Source of the DNA: Verrucomicrobiota bacterium
GTDB taxonomy: Bacteria; Verrucomicrobiota; Verrucomicrobiia; Opitutales; Opitutaceae
Direction of reading: 5' to 3'
NCBI GenBank assembly: GCA_019510185.1
Contig: JAEKKV010000018.1
Coordinates: 44,582 to 108,581 of the forward strand
DNA length: 64,000 nucleotides
Part shown: positions 17,012 to 25,531 of the stretch, piece after piece
Layout: each line of letters starts with the position of its first letter
Numbering within the stretch: the first letter of the stretch is position 1
Program-made: the position numbers and the translations under genes
Notes under the pieces: generated by a model
Databases searched by the model: none
Told to the model about the DNA's origin: nothing
Seen by the model: the letters and a program-made list of their open reading frames with translations, nothing else

Positions 17012-18175
17012 TCACACCTTGGCCAGCAGGGACGTCAGATCGACGTGCTGCATGATCAGGTTTTTGATGATCGGAATCTTGTCGGTGTCCTGCGGCTGGG
17101 TTTTCACCGTCATGCGATTGATCGTGGACGTGACGGTGTAGCTTTCGCCGGGGGCGGCGATGACTGGGATGTCGGTCTGCGCGAGCAGCTCCGCGAGCTT
17201 GGGATGGGGCTGGATATTGTTGCTGAGAATGAGGCCGGCGATGGTGCTGCCGCCGGAGAGGCGCGCGCTGGAGACGGCCGCAAGGATGATATCGTCGCGG
17301 TCGCCGGGCGTGATGATGAGCGTGCCGGGCGTGAGGTAGTCCACGATGCCCTTGGCGGTCATGGCGCCGACGATGACGCGTTGCACGCGCTGCTTGGCGC
17401 CGCCTTTGCGGCCGTTGAGCCACTGGCCCTCGATGTCCTCGGCGATCTGGGTGAGGTTGGGCGCGGAGAGGGTTTTTTCGATGGGCAACACGCCGAGCAG
17501 CGGCACGCCGAGACGCTGAAGGCCGAGGCCGGCGTATTCGCGCACCATGTCGATCTTGTCGTGCTCGACCTTGTTGAGGATGGCACCGATCACCTCGACG
17601 CCCGCTTTGTCGAAGAGCGCCTTGTTGAGCGCGATTTCGTCGATGGGCCGGCCGATTCCGCCCGGGCACACCAGAATGACGGGGGCCTTGAGGAGGCTGG
17701 CGACGCTGGCGTTGGATAGGTCGAAGACGGAGCCGACGCCGGCATGGCCGGTGCCCTCGATCAGCGTGAAATCTTTTTCCCAGGAAACGCGGTCGAAGGC
17801 GCGGCAGATCTTGTCCTTTAATTCGGGCAGGAGCTGGCCGGGGTTCTTCAGATACCGGCGGGTGAAGGTGGCGTCCACCGTCACCGGGCTCATACTTTCG
17901 ATCGGCACACGCACATCGTAAATGGTGTCGAGGAGGAACGAGTCTTCGTCCACCTGCAGGCCCTGGACTTCGACGAAACGCTGGCCCACCGGTTTGATGA
18001 AACCGACGCGGGGGTAGAGGGACTGGAGGGCGGCGAAGAGACCGAGGCAGGTCGTCGTCTTGCCGTCGTTCATGCGGGTGGCGGCGACGAAGACGCGCTT
18101 CGTTTCCCGATTGGTCGGCGTCGGGAGCAGGGGCAGGGCGGGTTGGAGAAACGGATTCGTCGAGGAGGAAGCCAT
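17012..18175 (-). CDS. AAA-type/DRTGG phosphotransacetylase regulatory protein
   Basis: A 387-residue protein equivalent to the N-terminal half of the long (E. coli type) phosphate acetyltransferase. Residues ~25-230 form a dethiobiotin-synthase-like P-loop domain, with NDGKTTTCLGLFAAL as the loop. Residues ~240-350 are a DRTGG domain (IVGAMTAKGIVDYLTPGTLIITPGDRDDI). In long Pta these domains sense metabolites and control activity, and no catalytic PTA domain is present here. The gene lies 75 bases after the short catalytic pta on the same strand, so the two probably make one two-chain enzyme. The DRTGG half also occurs in free-standing form in other bacteria. Confidence 0.85.
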   Translation of the reverse strand: MASSSTNPFLQPALPLLPTPTNRETKRVFVAATRMNDGKTTTCLGLFAALQSLYPRVGFIKPVGQRFVEVQGLQVDEDSFLLDTIYDVRVPIESMSPVTVDATFTRRYLKNPGQLLPELKDKICRAFDRVSWEKDFTLIEGTGHAGVGSVFDLSNASVASLLKAPVILVCPGGIGRPIDEIALNKALFDKAGVEVIGAILNKVEHDKIDMVREYAGLGLQRLGVPLLGVLPIEKTLSAPNLTQIAEDIEGQWLNGRKGGAKQRVQRVIVGAMTAKGIVDYLTPGTLIITPGDRDDIILAAVSSARLSGGSTIAGLILSNNIQPHPKLAELLAQTDIPVIAAPGESYTVTSTINRMTVKTQPQDTDKIPIIKNLIMQHVDLTSLLAKV

Positions 18176-18250
18176 GGGGACGCGAAGAAGGAAACGCGGA
18201 CGTTGAAGGTGGCGCAGAGCGGAGCGGGAGCCGGAGGCTTCCGCGGCGGA

Positions 18251-19282
18251 TCAGGTGGTGCCGTAAAGCAAACGGCGGTCGATGGCCTGGCTGCCCACGA
18301 TGGCGGCCGCGCCGAAGACGTCATGCGCGCTCGCGCCGCGGCTGATTTCGGCGGCGGGCTTGGAAAGACCGGTGAGGATCTGGCCGTAGGCGTTGGCGCC
18401 GGCGAGGTGGTGGACGAGCTTGAAGGCGATGTTGCCCGAATTGAGGTCCGGGAAGACCAGGACGTTGGCCCGGCCGGTCACGGAGCTGGTCACGCCCTTG
18501 GTCTCGGCCACGGTGGCGTCGAGTGCGGCGTCAACCTGGAGTTCGCCGTCGATCTCCATCTCCAGGCCGGCGGCACGGGCCTTGGCCCGGGCGAGCTCGG
18601 TGGCTTGGCGGACCTTGATCAGCGAAGGCTGGTTGGAGGCGCTCTTCGAAGCGTAGCTGAGCATGGCGACGCGCGGCGTCTCGCCGGTGAGGTGGCGGGC
18701 GATCATGGCGGTCGAGATCGCGATGTCGCTGAGTTGCTCGGCGTTGGGGTCGGGAATGACGCCGCAATCCGCGAGGAACAGGGAGCCGTCGCTGCCGACT
18801 TTCTTCTCGTCGAAATCGAGGACCATGAGCGAGGAAGCCGTCTCCACGTGTTGGAGACGCGGCACGATCTGGAAAATCGGGCGGAGGGCGCTGGAGGCGC
18901 TGGAGGTGGCGCCGGAGATGAGGGCGTCGGCCTGGCCGGTCACGAGCATCAGCGTGGCGAAGTAGTTGACGTTCTTCACGGCGTCGCGCGCCTCGGCGAG
19001 CTTCAGGCCCTTGATGCGGCGGATCTGCTCCAGATGGGCGACGAAGGCCTCGAAATCCTCGCTGCGCTCCGGCTCGATGATGCGCATGCCTTGGAGGTTG
19101 ATGTCGAGTTTGGCGGCGGCCTCCTTGATGGCGGTGCGGTCGCCGAGGAGAATGGGCGCGCCCATGCGGCGGGTGACCCACTGGCGGGCGGCTTGAAGGA
19201 TGCGGGGATCGCCGCCTTCGGGGAAAACGATGCGCTTGGGATGGCGCTGCAATTTTTCAATGAGCTTGGGGACGATGGGCAT
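18251..19282 (-). CDS. pta: Phosphate acetyltransferase, catalytic domain only
   Basis: Pta interconverts acetyl-CoA plus phosphate with acetyl phosphate plus CoA. The 343-residue protein starts MPIVPKLIEKLQRHPKRIVFPEG and shows the PTA_PTB core: ALISGATSSASSALRPIFQI, MLSYASKSASN and GRANVLVFPDLNSGNIAFKL. The length fits the short, single-domain class. No acetate kinase gene lies in the window. The adjacent downstream gene supplies the regulatory domains that are fused to the enzyme in Proteobacteria, which supports a joint function. Confidence 0.93.
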   Translation of the reverse strand: MPIVPKLIEKLQRHPKRIVFPEGGDPRILQAARQWVTRRMGAPILLGDRTAIKEAAAKLDINLQGMRIIEPERSEDFEAFVAHLEQIRRIKGLKLAEARDAVKNVNYFATLMLVTGQADALISGATSSASSALRPIFQIVPRLQHVETASSLMVLDFDEKKVGSDGSLFLADCGVIPDPNAEQLSDIAISTAMIARHLTGETPRVAMLSYASKSASNQPSLIKVRQATELARAKARAAGLEMEIDGELQVDAALDATVAETKGVTSSVTGRANVLVFPDLNSGNIAFKLVHHLAGANAYGQILTGLSKPAAEISRGASAHDVFGAAAIVGSQAIDRRLLYGTT

Positions 19283-19382
19283 AGGGGGAGGAAAAAAATC
19301 TGTGGTTCCGGCGTAGCAGCGTCAATGCCGCTTCGGGGTAAAGAACTTGCTAACCTGCGCGCCCCCTCAGAAAACGGCGCGC

Positions 19383-20969
19383 GTGTCCAAGAGCTTGAAA
19401 AATATCAGCGTGGTGGCGGTGGCGACGATGGCTTCGCGCGTGCTCGGGCTGGTGCGGGAGAGCCTGACGGCCGCGGTGTTCGGCACCAGCGCTCTTGTCT
19501 CGGCGTTTTTTACGGCGTTCCAGCTGCCCAATTTGTTTCGCCGGTTGCTGGGCGAAGGCGCTCTGACCGCGGCCTTTGTGCCGACGCTCAACGAGGAGCT
19601 GGAGCAGCGCCAGCGCGCGGGCGCCTTCGTTTTGGTGAGCCAAGTGGCGAGCTGGCTGCTGGTTGTTTCCGTTGTCCTCGTGGCGGCGGTGATGGCGCTG
19701 CTCAGCCGGCAGGATTGGGTGGGCGGGGTGGCGGCTGCGTGCGGGGCGGATGAGAAGGCGGTGCTGCGCTGGCAGGAGGCCGCGCAACTGTCGGTGCTGC
19801 TGTTTCCCTACCTGATTTTTGTCTGCATGGCGGCGGCGTTCAGCGCGGCGCTGCAATCGATCCATCGTTTTTTGGAGCCGGCGCTTTCGCCGATCTGGCT
19901 GAACCTCGCGATGATCGTGCTCCTGGGCGGCTCGGCTTATTATGGCTGGGCGGACACTTCCGAGGGAGAGATCCACTGGTTATGCGCGGGCGTGCTGATC
20001 GGCGGATGCCTGCAAATGCTGGTGCCGGCGGTGACGTTGATGCGCGAGGGGTGGACGCCTCGCTTCGATCTGCGGATGAGCGCGCCGGTGCGGGCGATTC
20101 TGCGCCTGATGGGGCCCACGGTTTTCGGGTCCGCCATCTACCTCATCAACATGACGGTGTCGCGGCTGGTGGGGCTTTCCTTGAATGACACCGCGGTGGC
20201 CGTCCTCAATTTCGCCCAGCGCCTCATGGAGCTGCCTATCGGGGTTTTTGCGGTGGCAATTTCCACCGTGGTTTTCCCGCTCATTTCCCGTTACGCCGCG
20301 CAGGGGGATTACACGAATCTCACCCACGCTTATCGAAAAGGCATGCGGCTGATCCTCATGATCAACACGCCCGCCGCCCTCGGGCTGACGGTGCTGGCCA
20401 CGCCCATCGTGCGGCTGTTGTTTCAGCGCGGCGCCTTTTCCGAGTCCGACACGCATCTGATGGTGCCGGTGATGGCGGCCTACGCGCTGGGGCTGCCGTT
20501 TTTTTCGTTCGTGAATCTGGTACTGCGCGCCTTCTACGCGCAAAAGGATACGGTGACGCCGGTGCGTGCGGCCGCGTGGAGCTTTGTGGTCAACCTGGCG
20601 CTCAGTCTCGCGTTGATGGGTCCCTTGTCGACCGTAGGCTTGGCGCTGGCGGGCAATCTCGCGATTGTCGTGCAGGCCTGGTACCTGCAACGGGCGCTGG
20701 CCCGCAAGCGGCCGTCGCTGGCATTTCATCACCTCGTCCGCGATCTCGTAAAAATCATCGGCGCGAGCCTGCTCATGGGCGTGGCGGTGGCGGCGGGCTG
20801 GTGGGGCTGGCAACGTCTGATGCCGCCGACGCATTGGGCGGATGCGGCCGCGCTGGTCGTGCTGATCGGAGCGGGCGTGGCGGTGTACGCGGGTTTGCTC
20901 TGGGCGTTTAAAATCGAAGGGCGTGACGACTTGATCGCTCTCTGGCGCCGCCGGCGCGCCGCAACGTAA
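19383..20969 (+). CDS. murJ: Lipid II flippase MurJ (MviN)
   Basis: MurJ moves lipid II across the inner membrane for peptidoglycan synthesis. This 528-residue protein has 14 predicted helices and the family opening ASRVLGLVRESLTAAVFG followed by PNLFRRLLGEGALTAAFVP, which carries the conserved Arg and Glu residues of the central cavity. The likely start is GTG 19383 (VSKSLKNISVVAVATMASR); a TTG at 19347 would add a poor extension. The gene is divergent from pta and only 8 bases ahead of the next transporter gene. Confidence 0.94.
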   Translation: MSKSLKNISVVAVATMASRVLGLVRESLTAAVFGTSALVSAFFTAFQLPNLFRRLLGEGALTAAFVPTLNEELEQRQRAGAFVLVSQVASWLLVVSVVLVAAVMALLSRQDWVGGVAAACGADEKAVLRWQEAAQLSVLLFPYLIFVCMAAAFSAALQSIHRFLEPALSPIWLNLAMIVLLGGSAYYGWADTSEGEIHWLCAGVLIGGCLQMLVPAVTLMREGWTPRFDLRMSAPVRAILRLMGPTVFGSAIYLINMTVSRLVGLSLNDTAVAVLNFAQRLMELPIGVFAVAISTVVFPLISRYAAQGDYTNLTHAYRKGMRLILMINTPAALGLTVLATPIVRLLFQRGAFSESDTHLMVPVMAAYALGLPFFSFVNLVLRAFYAQKDTVTPVRAAAWSFVVNLALSLALMGPLSTVGLALAGNLAIVVQAWYLQRALARKRPSLAFHHLVRDLVKIIGASLLMGVAVAAGWWGWQRLMPPTHWADAAALVVLIGAGVAVYAGLLWAFKIEGRDDLIALWRRRRAAT

Positions 20970-20977
20970 GGGTTTTC

Positions 20978-22000
20978 ATGAAGGGAAAACTAGATTGGTT
21001 TCTAGCGGGCATGATCGCGGCGGTGGGGCTGGCCTGGCTCTTCCCGCATGCCGGGGCGAAGGACGGGTGGTTGCATCCCGATGTGCTTAACAAACTGGGC
21101 GTCGCGCTGATTTTTTTTCTCAACGGCGTGGCCCTTTCCTTTGCGGCGCTGAAGGCGGGCACGTTGCGCTGGCCGCTGCATCTGGTCGTGCAGACGGGTA
21201 CCTTTTTGTTTTTCCCGCTGGCGGGCTTGGGGGCGCTGTGGCTGGCGGGCAGTCTGATTCCTTCGGAACTGCACTTGGGATTTTTCTACCTGTGCGCGCT
21301 GCCCTCGACCGTTTCGTCATCGGTGGCGATGACCGCGGCTGCGCGGGGCAACGTGCCGGCGGCGGTCTTCAACGCGACGCTCTCCACGTTGCTCGGTGTG
21401 TTCCTCACGCCGTTGTGGATCAGCTGGCTGCTCAAAAGCGGCGGCTACGAGGCGCCTCTGGGCGGCGTGGTGATGGACCTGATGCTTTGGCTGATTCTGC
21501 CGCTGGTGGCGGGCCAGCTTAGCCGCCTTTGGCTGAAGGAATGGGCGAAACGAAACAAGAAGCTCATCCACGTCGTCGACCGCGGCACCATCCTGTTGAT
21601 CATCTACACGTCTTTTTGCGACTCGATCGTCCGCGGAGTCTGGTCGGGGCGCGGTTCGCACGCCGTCATCGTGACACTGCTGGGCGCGGCGGCTTTGTTT
21701 TATCTGGCGCTCTTTGCACTGGAAGGCGTTTGCAAGCTGCTGAAGTTTTCCCCGGAGGACCGGATCACGGCGGTGTTTTGCGGCTCGAAAAAGTCCATCG
21801 CCTCAGGCGTGCCCATGGCGCAGCTCATCTTCGCGGGGAATCCGCATATCGGTCTCATTCTGCTGCCTCTGATGATTTATCATCCGCTGCAGCTTGTGAT
21901 TTGCGGGGTTCTGGCAGGCCGCTGGGCCCGGCGGGAGGAGCCGACATCCGAGGGGACATTCCCTTCGGATACCGATGGGGAAAATAAGGGACGCGCCTGA
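20978..22000 (+). CDS. SBF-like (bile acid:sodium symporter-type) transporter
   Basis: A 340-residue membrane protein with about ten helices, matching the SBF_like family (PF13593 type) and related to the bile acid:sodium symporters. Signature parts are LGVALIFFLNGVALSF near the start and ALPSTVSSSVAMTAAARGN in the first cross-over region, with CGSKKSIASGVPMAQLIF in the second. The natural substrate of bacterial SBF_like proteins is mostly unknown. The gene follows murJ by 8 bases, but no functional link to cell-wall synthesis is evident. Confidence 0.85.
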   Translation: MKGKLDWFLAGMIAAVGLAWLFPHAGAKDGWLHPDVLNKLGVALIFFLNGVALSFAALKAGTLRWPLHLVVQTGTFLFFPLAGLGALWLAGSLIPSELHLGFFYLCALPSTVSSSVAMTAAARGNVPAAVFNATLSTLLGVFLTPLWISWLLKSGGYEAPLGGVVMDLMLWLILPLVAGQLSRLWLKEWAKRNKKLIHVVDRGTILLIIYTSFCDSIVRGVWSGRGSHAVIVTLLGAAALFYLALFALEGVCKLLKFSPEDRITAVFCGSKKSIASGVPMAQLIFAGNPHIGLILLPLMIYHPLQLVICGVLAGRWARREEPTSEGTFPSDTDGENKGRA

Positions 22001-22024
22001 GGGGTTTTATTAACTCTCGCTTGA

Positions 22025-22050
22025 AATTGACCGTTCAGTAAACAAATTGC
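22025..22050 (+). promoter_or_regulatory. Candidate TetR-type operator upstream of tetR
   Basis: GACCGTTCAGTAAACAAAT (22029-22047) lies 8 to 26 bases before the regulator ATG. It shares the GAC...AGTAAAC core with the inverted-repeat site ahead of the nitroreductase gene. A TTGACC at 22027 could also be a -35 box. This is a pattern match only. Confidence 0.3.
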
Positions 22051-22054
22051 CGTC

Positions 22055-22669
22055 ATGGGAAGAACCAGCAACGCCGACGAACGCTTGATGACCGCCGCTC
22101 TCGATCTGATGTGGGAGGAGAGCTATGGAGCGGTTTCCATCGATGACATTTGCCAGCGGGCCAATGTCAAAAAAGGCAGCTTTTATTACTTCTTCGACTC
22201 CAAGTCGGAGTTGGCCGTGGCGGCGATGGAGCGCAAAGCCCAGGCGCAAAAACCCTTGTTGGACGAACAGTTTTCCCCGGCCACGCCGCCGCTCGACCGT
22301 ATTCGCGCCCGCTGCGAACACATGTATCGCAAGCAGGCCGAGATCAAGGCCCGCACCGGCAAAGTGTTGGGTTGCCCCTTGTGTTCGGTGGGTTCGGAAA
22401 TCTGCAATCAGGACGAAAAAATCCGGGTTAAAATTCAGGAAATCATCGCGCGTGTCGCCAAATATTGGGAGTCGGCCATCCGCGATGCGCAGCTGGAAGG
22501 ATCGATTGGCCCCGGAGATCCCGCCGCCAAAGCCCGTTGCGTGATGGCTTATTACGAAGGGATGATCACGCAGGCCCGCATCCACAACGACGCGGAAATC
22601 CTCCGCGATCTCCCGCGCTTGGTGCTGGCGCATTTGCACGCGAAGGAAAAGGAAGCCCAAGTCGCTTGA
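22055..22669 (+). CDS. TetR/AcrR family transcriptional regulator
   Basis: A 204-residue one-domain-plus-sensor repressor. The N-terminal helix-turn-helix spans about residues 12-58, with AVSIDDICQRANVKKGSFYY followed by FFDSKSELAVAAME as the recognition region. The C-terminal half has the Cys-containing segment TGKVLGCPLCSVGSEIC, three cysteines that could respond to electrophiles or thiol stress. The next gene is a flavin nitroreductase-like enzyme 120 bases downstream, a common target of TetR regulators that sense quinones or electrophiles, so it is the first candidate for regulation. Confidence 0.9.
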   Translation: MGRTSNADERLMTAALDLMWEESYGAVSIDDICQRANVKKGSFYYFFDSKSELAVAAMERKAQAQKPLLDEQFSPATPPLDRIRARCEHMYRKQAEIKARTGKVLGCPLCSVGSEICNQDEKIRVKIQEIIARVAKYWESAIRDAQLEGSIGPGDPAAKARCVMAYYEGMITQARIHNDAEILRDLPRLVLAHLHAKEKEAQVA

Positions 22670-22710
22670 GATCGGGCGGGCGGCTTTCACGACGGCTCTT
22701 TGCCGCAATA

Positions 22711-22731
22711 GACGATAAGTAAACTATCGTC
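22711..22731. promoter_or_regulatory. Inverted repeat (candidate operator) before the nitroreductase gene
   Basis: Arms GACGATA (22711-22717) and TATCGTC (22725-22731) are perfectly complementary around the 7-base centre AGTAAAC. The centre recurs in the sequence just upstream of the tetR gene. Position, size and symmetry fit a TetR-family operator 59 bases before the nitroreductase start. Confidence 0.4.
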
Positions 22732-22789
22732 GTGCCTGCTTTGGGCGTTGATTCACCGTTTCCGTTCACGTTCTCGTTTTGTCCATTTT

Positions 22790-23440
22790 ATGGTCCCTCT
22801 TCCTCCTTCCGCCGTTCTTGAGGCGCTCAAATGGCGTTACGCCACCAAGAAATTCGATCCCGTTCGGAAAATTCCCGACGCGACGTGGTCCGCGTTGGAA
22901 GAGTCGTTGGTGCTCACGCCTTCCTCGTATGGCGTGCAGCCCTGGAAATTTCTCGTGATCGATGACCCGGCGTTACGTGCGCGGCTGCTGCCGGCGTCGT
23001 GGGGTCAAAAACAGGTCGTGGAGGCTTCGCATCTGGTGGTTTTCGCGCTGCGCAAGGATGTCGATGCCGCCCATCTCGACCGTTACATGGCCCGCGCCGC
23101 CGAGGTGCGCGCCACCACTGTCGAGGCGCTGGCTCCTTTCCGTAAAGTCATCGACCAGAGTCTCGATGGCGCCCGTGCCGCCGGTACGCTCGACCACTGG
23201 CAATCGCGCCAACTCTACATTGCGCTCGGGCAGTTCATGCTCGCGGCAGCGTTGCTCGGCATCGACACCTGCCCGATGGAGGGACTCGTCCCGGCTCAAT
23301 ACGACGAGATTCTCGGACTCAAGGGCACCGCGTACACCACGCTCGCGGCGTGCCCGGCCGGTTATCGTGCCGCCGATGACAAATATGCCGCGACGCCCAA
23401 GGTGCGTTTCCCTGTCTCCGAGGTGATCGTGCACGTGTAA
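22790..23440 (+). CDS. Nitroreductase-family NAD(P)H-dependent flavin oxidoreductase
   Basis: This 216-residue protein belongs to the nitroreductase superfamily. The FMN-binding segment is LKWRYATKKFDP near the start, followed by LTPSSYGVQPWKFLVIDD, with AACPAGYRAADDKYA at the end. These enzymes reduce quinones, nitro compounds or flavins with NAD(P)H as FMN-bound dimers; the actual substrate here is unknown. The ATG at 22790 is preferred to an upstream in-frame ATG in a basic, phenylalanine-rich stretch. It probably responds to the neighbouring TetR regulator through the inverted repeat ahead of it. Confidence 0.87.
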   Translation: MVPLPPSAVLEALKWRYATKKFDPVRKIPDATWSALEESLVLTPSSYGVQPWKFLVIDDPALRARLLPASWGQKQVVEASHLVVFALRKDVDAAHLDRYMARAAEVRATTVEALAPFRKVIDQSLDGARAAGTLDHWQSRQLYIALGQFMLAAALLGIDTCPMEGLVPAQYDEILGLKGTAYTTLAACPAGYRAADDKYAATPKVRFPVSEVIVHV

Positions 23441-23460
23441 GCCGCCGCTGCGCGCTCGTT

Positions 23461-24039
23461 TCAGCGCCCGAAAACCGCGGCCCGTTCCGTCGCCGTGAGC
23501 TCGCGCCACCGGCCCGGAGCGAGTTCGCCGAGTCGGAAATCGCCGATGCGCACGCGAAGAAGGCGCAGGGTCGGATGTCCCACTGCGGCGGTCATACGCC
23601 GCACCTGACGGTTTTTGCCTTCGACGAGCTCCAGCGCGATCCAGGCATCCGGCACGGTCTTGCGAAAACGCACCGGCGGCTCGCGCGGTGGCACGGCCGG
23701 GGCCGGTTCGAGTCGTCGCGCGCGGGCGGGCAATGTCCGGTAATCTCCGATGGTTACGCCGTGTTCGAGCTGAGTGAGCGTGGCGTCGGCGGGCAGGCCC
23801 TCGACCTGCACCCAATATTCGCGCCGGTGCGCCTGCTTCGGATCGAGGAGGCGCGTGTTCAGTCCCGGTTCGTCGCTCAACAGGAGCAGGCCCTCCGAAT
23901 CGGCGTCGAGCCGGCCGAGCGGATAAACGTTCGCGGGCAGGCCGAAGCCGGCCAGGGTTTTCCACGCGGAGCCGGGCTCGGGCGTGAATTGCGAGAGCAC
24001 GCCGTAGGGTTTGTTAAGGGCCAGGAGCACGGCCTTCAC
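23461..24039 (-). CDS. rRNA pseudouridine synthase, RsuA/RluE type
   Basis: A 192-residue pseudouridine synthase that isomerises a uridine in ribosomal RNA. The catalytic Asp sits in YPLGRLDADSEGLLLLSDEP, and the N-terminal strand LALNKPYGVLSQF and the C-terminal LVEGKNRQVRRMTAAVGHPT are typical of the RsuA/RluB/E/F group. It lacks an N-terminal S4 domain, as does E. coli RluE, which modifies 23S rRNA U2457; that specificity is the best guess but not certain. It converges with the nitroreductase gene and is divergent from the next oxidoreductase. Confidence 0.9.
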   Translation of the reverse strand: MKAVLLALNKPYGVLSQFTPEPGSAWKTLAGFGLPANVYPLGRLDADSEGLLLLSDEPGLNTRLLDPKQAHRREYWVQVEGLPADATLTQLEHGVTIGDYRTLPARARRLEPAPAVPPREPPVRFRKTVPDAWIALELVEGKNRQVRRMTAAVGHPTLRLLRVRIGDFRLGELAPGRWRELTATERAAVFGR

Positions 24040-24122
24040 CCAAACATAATCGGACCGGCAAGGAAGGCCGGAAACGCGGAATTTTTTTCGCCTTCGCGGT
24101 TTCTTTGTTTAGGCTCTGGCCC

Positions 24123-25115
24123 ATGAAAGCCGTCCAACTCGCAGCGATCAACGAATTGTCCGTCGCGGAGGTTCCCTCGCCGCAGCCGGTTCGCGGCGAG
24201 GTGGTCGTTCGCATCAAGGCCGCCGCGCTCAACCACCGCGATGTGTGGATCAAGCTCGGTCAATACGCGGGGTTGAAATTCCCCGCGCGACCCGGCTCGG
24301 ACGGGGCGGGCGTGGTTGAACGCGTCGGCGGCGGAGTCGATGCGCACTGGATCGGCCGCGAGGTGATTATCAATCCAAGCTTTGGCTGGGGGGACAACGA
24401 GAACGTTCAGGGCGAGCACTTCACCATTCTCGGCCTGCCTCGGGACGGCACGCTGGCGGAGGAGGTTGCGGTGCCGGTGACGCAGCTCACGGCAAAGCCG
24501 GCGCATCTGTCCTGGACCGAGGCCGCGGCGTTGCCGCTCGCCGGGTTGACCGCCTATCGGGCGCTCTTTCGCCGTGCCCAGCTCAAGCCGGGAGAAAAAG
24601 TCCTCATCAACGGTGTCGGCGGCGGCGTGGCGGGCTTCGCCTTGCAGTTTGCCGCTGCCCAAGGTGCAAACGTGTTCGTGACGTCGGGCAGCGACGAGAA
24701 AATCGCGCGGGCGCTGACGCTCGGGGCGAAGGGAGGCTTTAACTACACGCATCCCGGATGGGCCAAGACGGCCGCGCATGCGGGGCACCGCTTCGATGTG
24801 ATCGTGGACAGCGCGGGCGGCGAGGGTTTCGAATCCTTGGTTGATCTGGCCGCGCCGGGCGGGCGCATCGTGTTTTTTGGCGCGACGCGCGGCGATCCGT
24901 CGACCTTACCGATGCGCAAGGTGTTTTGGCGGCAGATTTCCCTGCTCGGCACCACGATGGGAAGTCCGGCGGACTGGGCGGGTATGATGGACTTCACCGC
25001 CCGCCATCAAATCGTGCCGGTGGTGAGCCGGGTTTTCCCCTTGGAGCAGGCGGACGAAGCCTTCGCGTTGATGGAGCGCGGCGATCAGTTCGGGAAAATC
25101 GTGGTCACGCCGTGA
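24123..25115 (+). CDS. Zinc-free medium-chain alcohol dehydrogenase/quinone oxidoreductase-like protein
   Basis: A 330-residue MDR-superfamily NAD(P)H enzyme. The N-terminal GroES-like domain (KAAALNHRDVWIKLGQYAGL, then GSDGAGVVERVG) precedes a Rossmann fold with INGVGGGVAGFALQFAAAQG as the nucleotide loop. The structural zinc cysteines and most catalytic zinc ligands are absent, which is usual for quinone oxidoreductases and enoyl reductases of this group. ATG 24123 begins MKAVQLAAI, the expected opening. It is divergent from the pseudouridine synthase gene with an 83-base spacer. The substrate is not predictable. Confidence 0.87.
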   Translation: MKAVQLAAINELSVAEVPSPQPVRGEVVVRIKAAALNHRDVWIKLGQYAGLKFPARPGSDGAGVVERVGGGVDAHWIGREVIINPSFGWGDNENVQGEHFTILGLPRDGTLAEEVAVPVTQLTAKPAHLSWTEAAALPLAGLTAYRALFRRAQLKPGEKVLINGVGGGVAGFALQFAAAQGANVFVTSGSDEKIARALTLGAKGGFNYTHPGWAKTAAHAGHRFDVIVDSAGGEGFESLVDLAAPGGRIVFFGATRGDPSTLPMRKVFWRQISLLGTTMGSPADWAGMMDFTARHQIVPVVSRVFPLEQADEAFALMERGDQFGKIVVTP

Positions 25116-25124
25116 CCGTGCGCC

Positions 25125-25343
25125 TCAGCGGTTGAACGTCCGCAGGTACAGCTCTTCCACTTTTTGCCGGGCCCATGGCGTCTTGCGCAAAAACTGCAGG
25201 CTCGATTTGACGCTCGGGTCGTAGTTGAAGCAGCGCACGTCGATCATCTGGCCGAGTTCGGCCCAGCCGTAATGTTCAACCAAGCGGGTAATGATCATCT
25301 CCAGCGTGATCCCGTGGAGCGGATTGTTGGGTTGGGAGGTCAT
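25125..25343 (-). CDS. VF530 family DNA-binding protein
   Basis: A 72-residue protein of the DUF2132/VF530 family. The whole family pattern is present: [21 protein letters not shown], then [22 protein letters not shown] and the closing VEELYL. A V. fischeri family member with solved structure binds DNA in vitro, but the cellular job is unknown. It converges with the oxidoreductase gene (9-base gap) and is followed upstream by the tRNA-Phe gene on the same strand. Confidence 0.92.
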   Translation of the reverse strand: MTSQPNNPLHGITLEMIITRLVEHYGWAELGQMIDVRCFNYDPSVKSSLQFLRKTPWARQKVEELYLRTFNR

Positions 25344-25353
25344 GGCGGCTTGG

Positions 25354-25393
25354 AAAAAAGAAAACCCGCTTACCGTTTAAGGCGAGCGGGTTC
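25354..25393 (-). terminator. Rho-independent terminator after tRNA-Phe
   Basis: On the minus strand the sequence AACCCGCT (25392-25385) pairs with AGCGGGTT (25370-25363) around a 14-base loop, and a T-rich run (TTTTCTTTTTT) follows to 25354. It lies 7 bases beyond the tRNA's 3' end. Confidence 0.8.
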
Positions 25394-25399
25394 TAAAAA

Positions 25400-25475
25400 T
25401 GGTGGCAAGACCCGGAATCGAACCGGGGACACGTTGATTTTCAGTCAACTGCTCTACCAACTGAGCTATCTTGCC
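25400..25475 (-). tRNA. tRNA-Phe (GAA)
   Basis: A 76-base tRNA on the minus strand, starting GGCAAGATAGCTCAG and ending with an encoded CCA at 25402-25400. The acceptor stem pairs GGCAAGA with TCTTGCC, the D-arm has GCTCAGTTGGTAGAGC, and the T-arm has CCCCGGTTCGATTCCGGG. The anticodon loop is CTGAAAA, giving anticodon GAA for phenylalanine. It follows a 56-base gap from the helicase stop. Confidence 0.97.
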
Positions 25476-25531
25476 GTGGGTGAGGGGTGAGAGCAAAGGC
25501 CGCGCACGGGTGGCGTCAATGGGATTTTTCC

